DNA of 64,000 bases from Macrococcus equipercicus (lineage in GTDB: Bacteria > Bacillota > Bacilli > Staphylococcales > Staphylococcaceae). Below, piece by piece: positions 62,422 through 64,000 of this stretch. The stretch is from positions 434,001 to 498,000 of the forward strand of contig NZ_SCWC02000001.1 of the NCBI RefSeq assembly GCF_004359525.2, given 5' to 3'. Below the pieces are notes generated by a model that made no database searches, had not been told where the DNA came from, and worked only from the letters and a program-made list of their open reading frames with translations. Positions within the stretch are counted from its first letter, which is position 1. Every line of letters starts with the position of its first letter. The position numbers were made by a program, and so were the translations under genes.

Positions 62422-64000
62422 ATGGTGTATTTGAAAGGGGTTACGGCCTATGGCTTTAAATCATTCGCTGATAAGACTCATGTGACATTCGGCCGCGGAG
62501 TCACGGCGATTGTCGGGCCGAACGGTTCAGGTAAAAGTAATATTACAGATGCCATCCGCTGGGTGCTCGGGGAGCAGTCAGCCAGAAACCTGCGGGGTGC
62601 GCGCATGGAAGATGTCATCTTTTCAGGGGCTGAGAACCGGCAGCCGCTGAACTACGCGGAAGTGACGCTGAAGCTTGACGAGGCAGGTCAGCTGATTGAC
62701 GGCGCGGCGGAGATTGAAGTGACGCGCCGGCTGTATCGCTCAGGAGAGAGTGAATATTTTCTGAATCATAATAAAGTCCGGCTGAAAGATATCACGGAGC
62801 TGTTTTTGGATACAGGTCTCGGTAAAGAAGCGTTCAGTATCATCTCACAGGGCAAAGTGGACGAAATATTGAATGCGAAGCCGGAAGACCGCCGGCAGTT
62901 GATCGAGGAAGCGGCCGGCGTCCTGAAGTACAAGAAGCGCAAAAAAGAGACGGAGTCAAAGCTCAGTGAGACGGTAGGCAACTTAGCACGCGTCAACGAT
63001 ATTATCTTTGACCTGGAAGGCCGCGTGGAGCCGCTGAAGATGGAGGCGGCGATTGCGCTGGAATACCAGGAGCTGCTGCAGGAGATGAAAGATGCCGACA
63101 TCCAGGTCACGGTGTTTGACATCACTCAGTTGAAGACTCACTACAGCCGGCTTGAGCAGGAAATCAAAGAGTACGAAGAAATGATTTTAATCAAGCAGGA
63201 CAAAGTGACACGGCTTGAGCAGCAGATCGGACAGGCAGCCGCTGACAAATCACTGGCGGCAGCCGAACTTGACAAGCTGACGGCGCGGCTGCTCGAGCTG
63301 ACGGAGACAATAGAGCGGACGCAAGGACAGTATCACCTGCTGGCAGAGAAGAAAGAGAACCATGCCGCCTCAACAGCACGGCTGCAGCGTGAACTGACGA
63401 GACTGTCAGCAGAAAGCAGAGAAGCCCGGCAGCGTCATGATGACAGCATCAAAACCATTGACGAAGCTAAGCAGGCAGTCAAACAGCTGCGGGCAGAAGA
63501 ACGCGCGCTTGAACAGAAGCTGACGGCGCTGAACAGTGACGTCGACCAGCTCGTGGAAGAGGCGCGTGGTAATTACTACGAGACGTTAAGCGAGCAGACG
63601 GCGAATAAAAATGAGCTTAAACTGATCGAGCGGCAGCTGGAACAGCTGGCTGGTTATTTTGCGAGCCACAAGGTGGACGCGGCGGACCGTGACAATTACG
63701 AGCAGGCTGATAAAGCACATCGAATGAAGCAGCAGCAGCTCACTGAGCTCGAGCAGCAGTTAACCGCTGCCCGCGAAGCGTATAAGCAGGAAGCGCTCAA
63801 AGTCAGCAGTCTGAATCAGACGTATAAGACAGAAGAAGAAAACTTATTTAAAGCTTACCGTTACATCGAGCAGCTGACATCAAAACATGAGAGCATTGTC
63901 GCTATGCAGGCGGAATTCCAGGGCTATTTCCAAGGTGTACGGGCTGTCTTGAAAGATGGCTCATTACCCGGCATTCACGGCGCTGTGGCAGGGCTGATTG
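62422..64000 (+). CDS. smc: Chromosome segregation ATPase SMC, 3' truncated by window edge
   Basis: First 526 residues of an expected ~1190; the frame stays open to the end of the window. The N-terminal ATPase head has FKSFADKTHV and Walker A GPNGSGKSNITDAIRW near residue 32. The Q-loop/insertion follows (FSIISQGKVDEILNAKPEDR near 138). From about 170 a long Glu/Gln/Lys-rich coiled coil runs to about 500, ending at the start of the hinge (LPGIHGAVAGLI). ATG at 62422 with AGGAG six bases upstream. Confidence 0.95.
   Translation, partial: MVYLKGVTAYGFKSFADKTHVTFGRGVTAIVGPNGSGKSNITDAIRWVLGEQSARNLRGARMEDVIFSGAENRQPLNYAEVTLKLDEAGQLIDGAAEIEVTRRLYRSGESEYFLNHNKVRLKDITELFLDTGLGKEAFSIISQGKVDEILNAKPEDRRQLIEEAAGVLKYKKRKKETESKLSETVGNLARVNDIIFDLEGRVEPLKMEAAIALEYQELLQEMKDADIQVTVFDITQLKTHYSRLEQEIKEYEEMILIKQDKVTRLEQQIGQAAADKSLAAAELDKLTARLLELTETIERTQGQYHLLAEKKENHAASTARLQRELTRLSAESREARQRHDDSIKTIDEAKQAVKQLRAEERALEQKLTALNSDVDQLVEEARGNYYETLSEQTANKNELKLIERQLEQLAGYFASHKVDAADRDNYEQADKAHRMKQQQLTELEQQLTAAREAYKQEALKVSSLNQTYKTEEENLFKAYRYIEQLTSKHESIVAMQAEFQGYFQGVRAVLKDGSLPGIHGAVAGLI

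Overview
The window is a chromosomal segment of a non-sporulating Firmicute, most likely a member of the Staphylococcaceae. The evidence is the gene order (gmk-rpoZ-coaBC-priA-def-fmt-rsmB-rlmN-prpC-prkC, then rsgA-rpe-thiN-rpmB-yloU-fakA-sdaAB-sdaAA-recG, then fapR-plsX-fabD-fabG-acpP-rnc-smc), the absence of spoVM beside rpmB, an HssRS/HrtAB heme-detoxification locus with a staphylococcal-type operator, and an OleT-type P450. Four 60-base lines counted by hand gave 42-62% G+C. That looks higher than Staphylococcus or typical Macrococcus and would fit a Salinicoccus/Jeotgalicoccus-like genus, but the genus is inference.

Layout. 1-765 is the 3' part of an rluD-type pseudouridine synthase. 780-12274 is a full pyrimidine operon (pyrR-pyrP-pyrB-pyrC-carA-carB-pyrK-pyrD-pyrF-pyrE) with two transcription attenuators, before pyrR and before pyrP, and none before pyrB. 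After a five-helix membrane protein, 13112-25102 is a glycogen island: pulA and pgcA leftward, glgB-glgC-glgD-glgA-glgP rightward. This covers synthesis, branching, phosphorolysis, debranching and the glucose-1-P/glucose-6-P link. 25141-26808 is rqcH (ribosome rescue) on the minus strand. 26958-38315 is the housekeeping block gmk to prkC.

The syntenic neighbours prkC and rsgA are separated here by about 10.4 kb of accessory DNA (38316-48716). It begins with four rightward genes: a 54-residue membrane protein, a DHA2-like MFS exporter, a cytoplasmic PDZ/S41-protease-like protein with an apparently altered catalytic site, and a CYP152 P450 that closely resembles the alkene-forming fatty acid decarboxylase OleT. 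A rhodanese, a Kup potassium transporter and the divergent hrtBA/hssRS heme locus follow. Between hrtB and hssR I can read the direct repeat expected for HssR.

48717 to the end is conserved again: rsgA-rpe-thiN, rpmB (minus strand), yloU-fakA, serine dehydratase, recG, a class A sortase, the fatty acid/phospholipid operon under FapR (promoter and 17-bp operator both legible), acpP, rnc and the 5' part of smc, which runs off the window. Most transcription units end in strong hairpins with T-tracts, several of them bidirectional between convergent genes. I found no tRNA or rRNA genes, no insertion sequences, no CRISPR array and no gene-free stretch above 300 bases.
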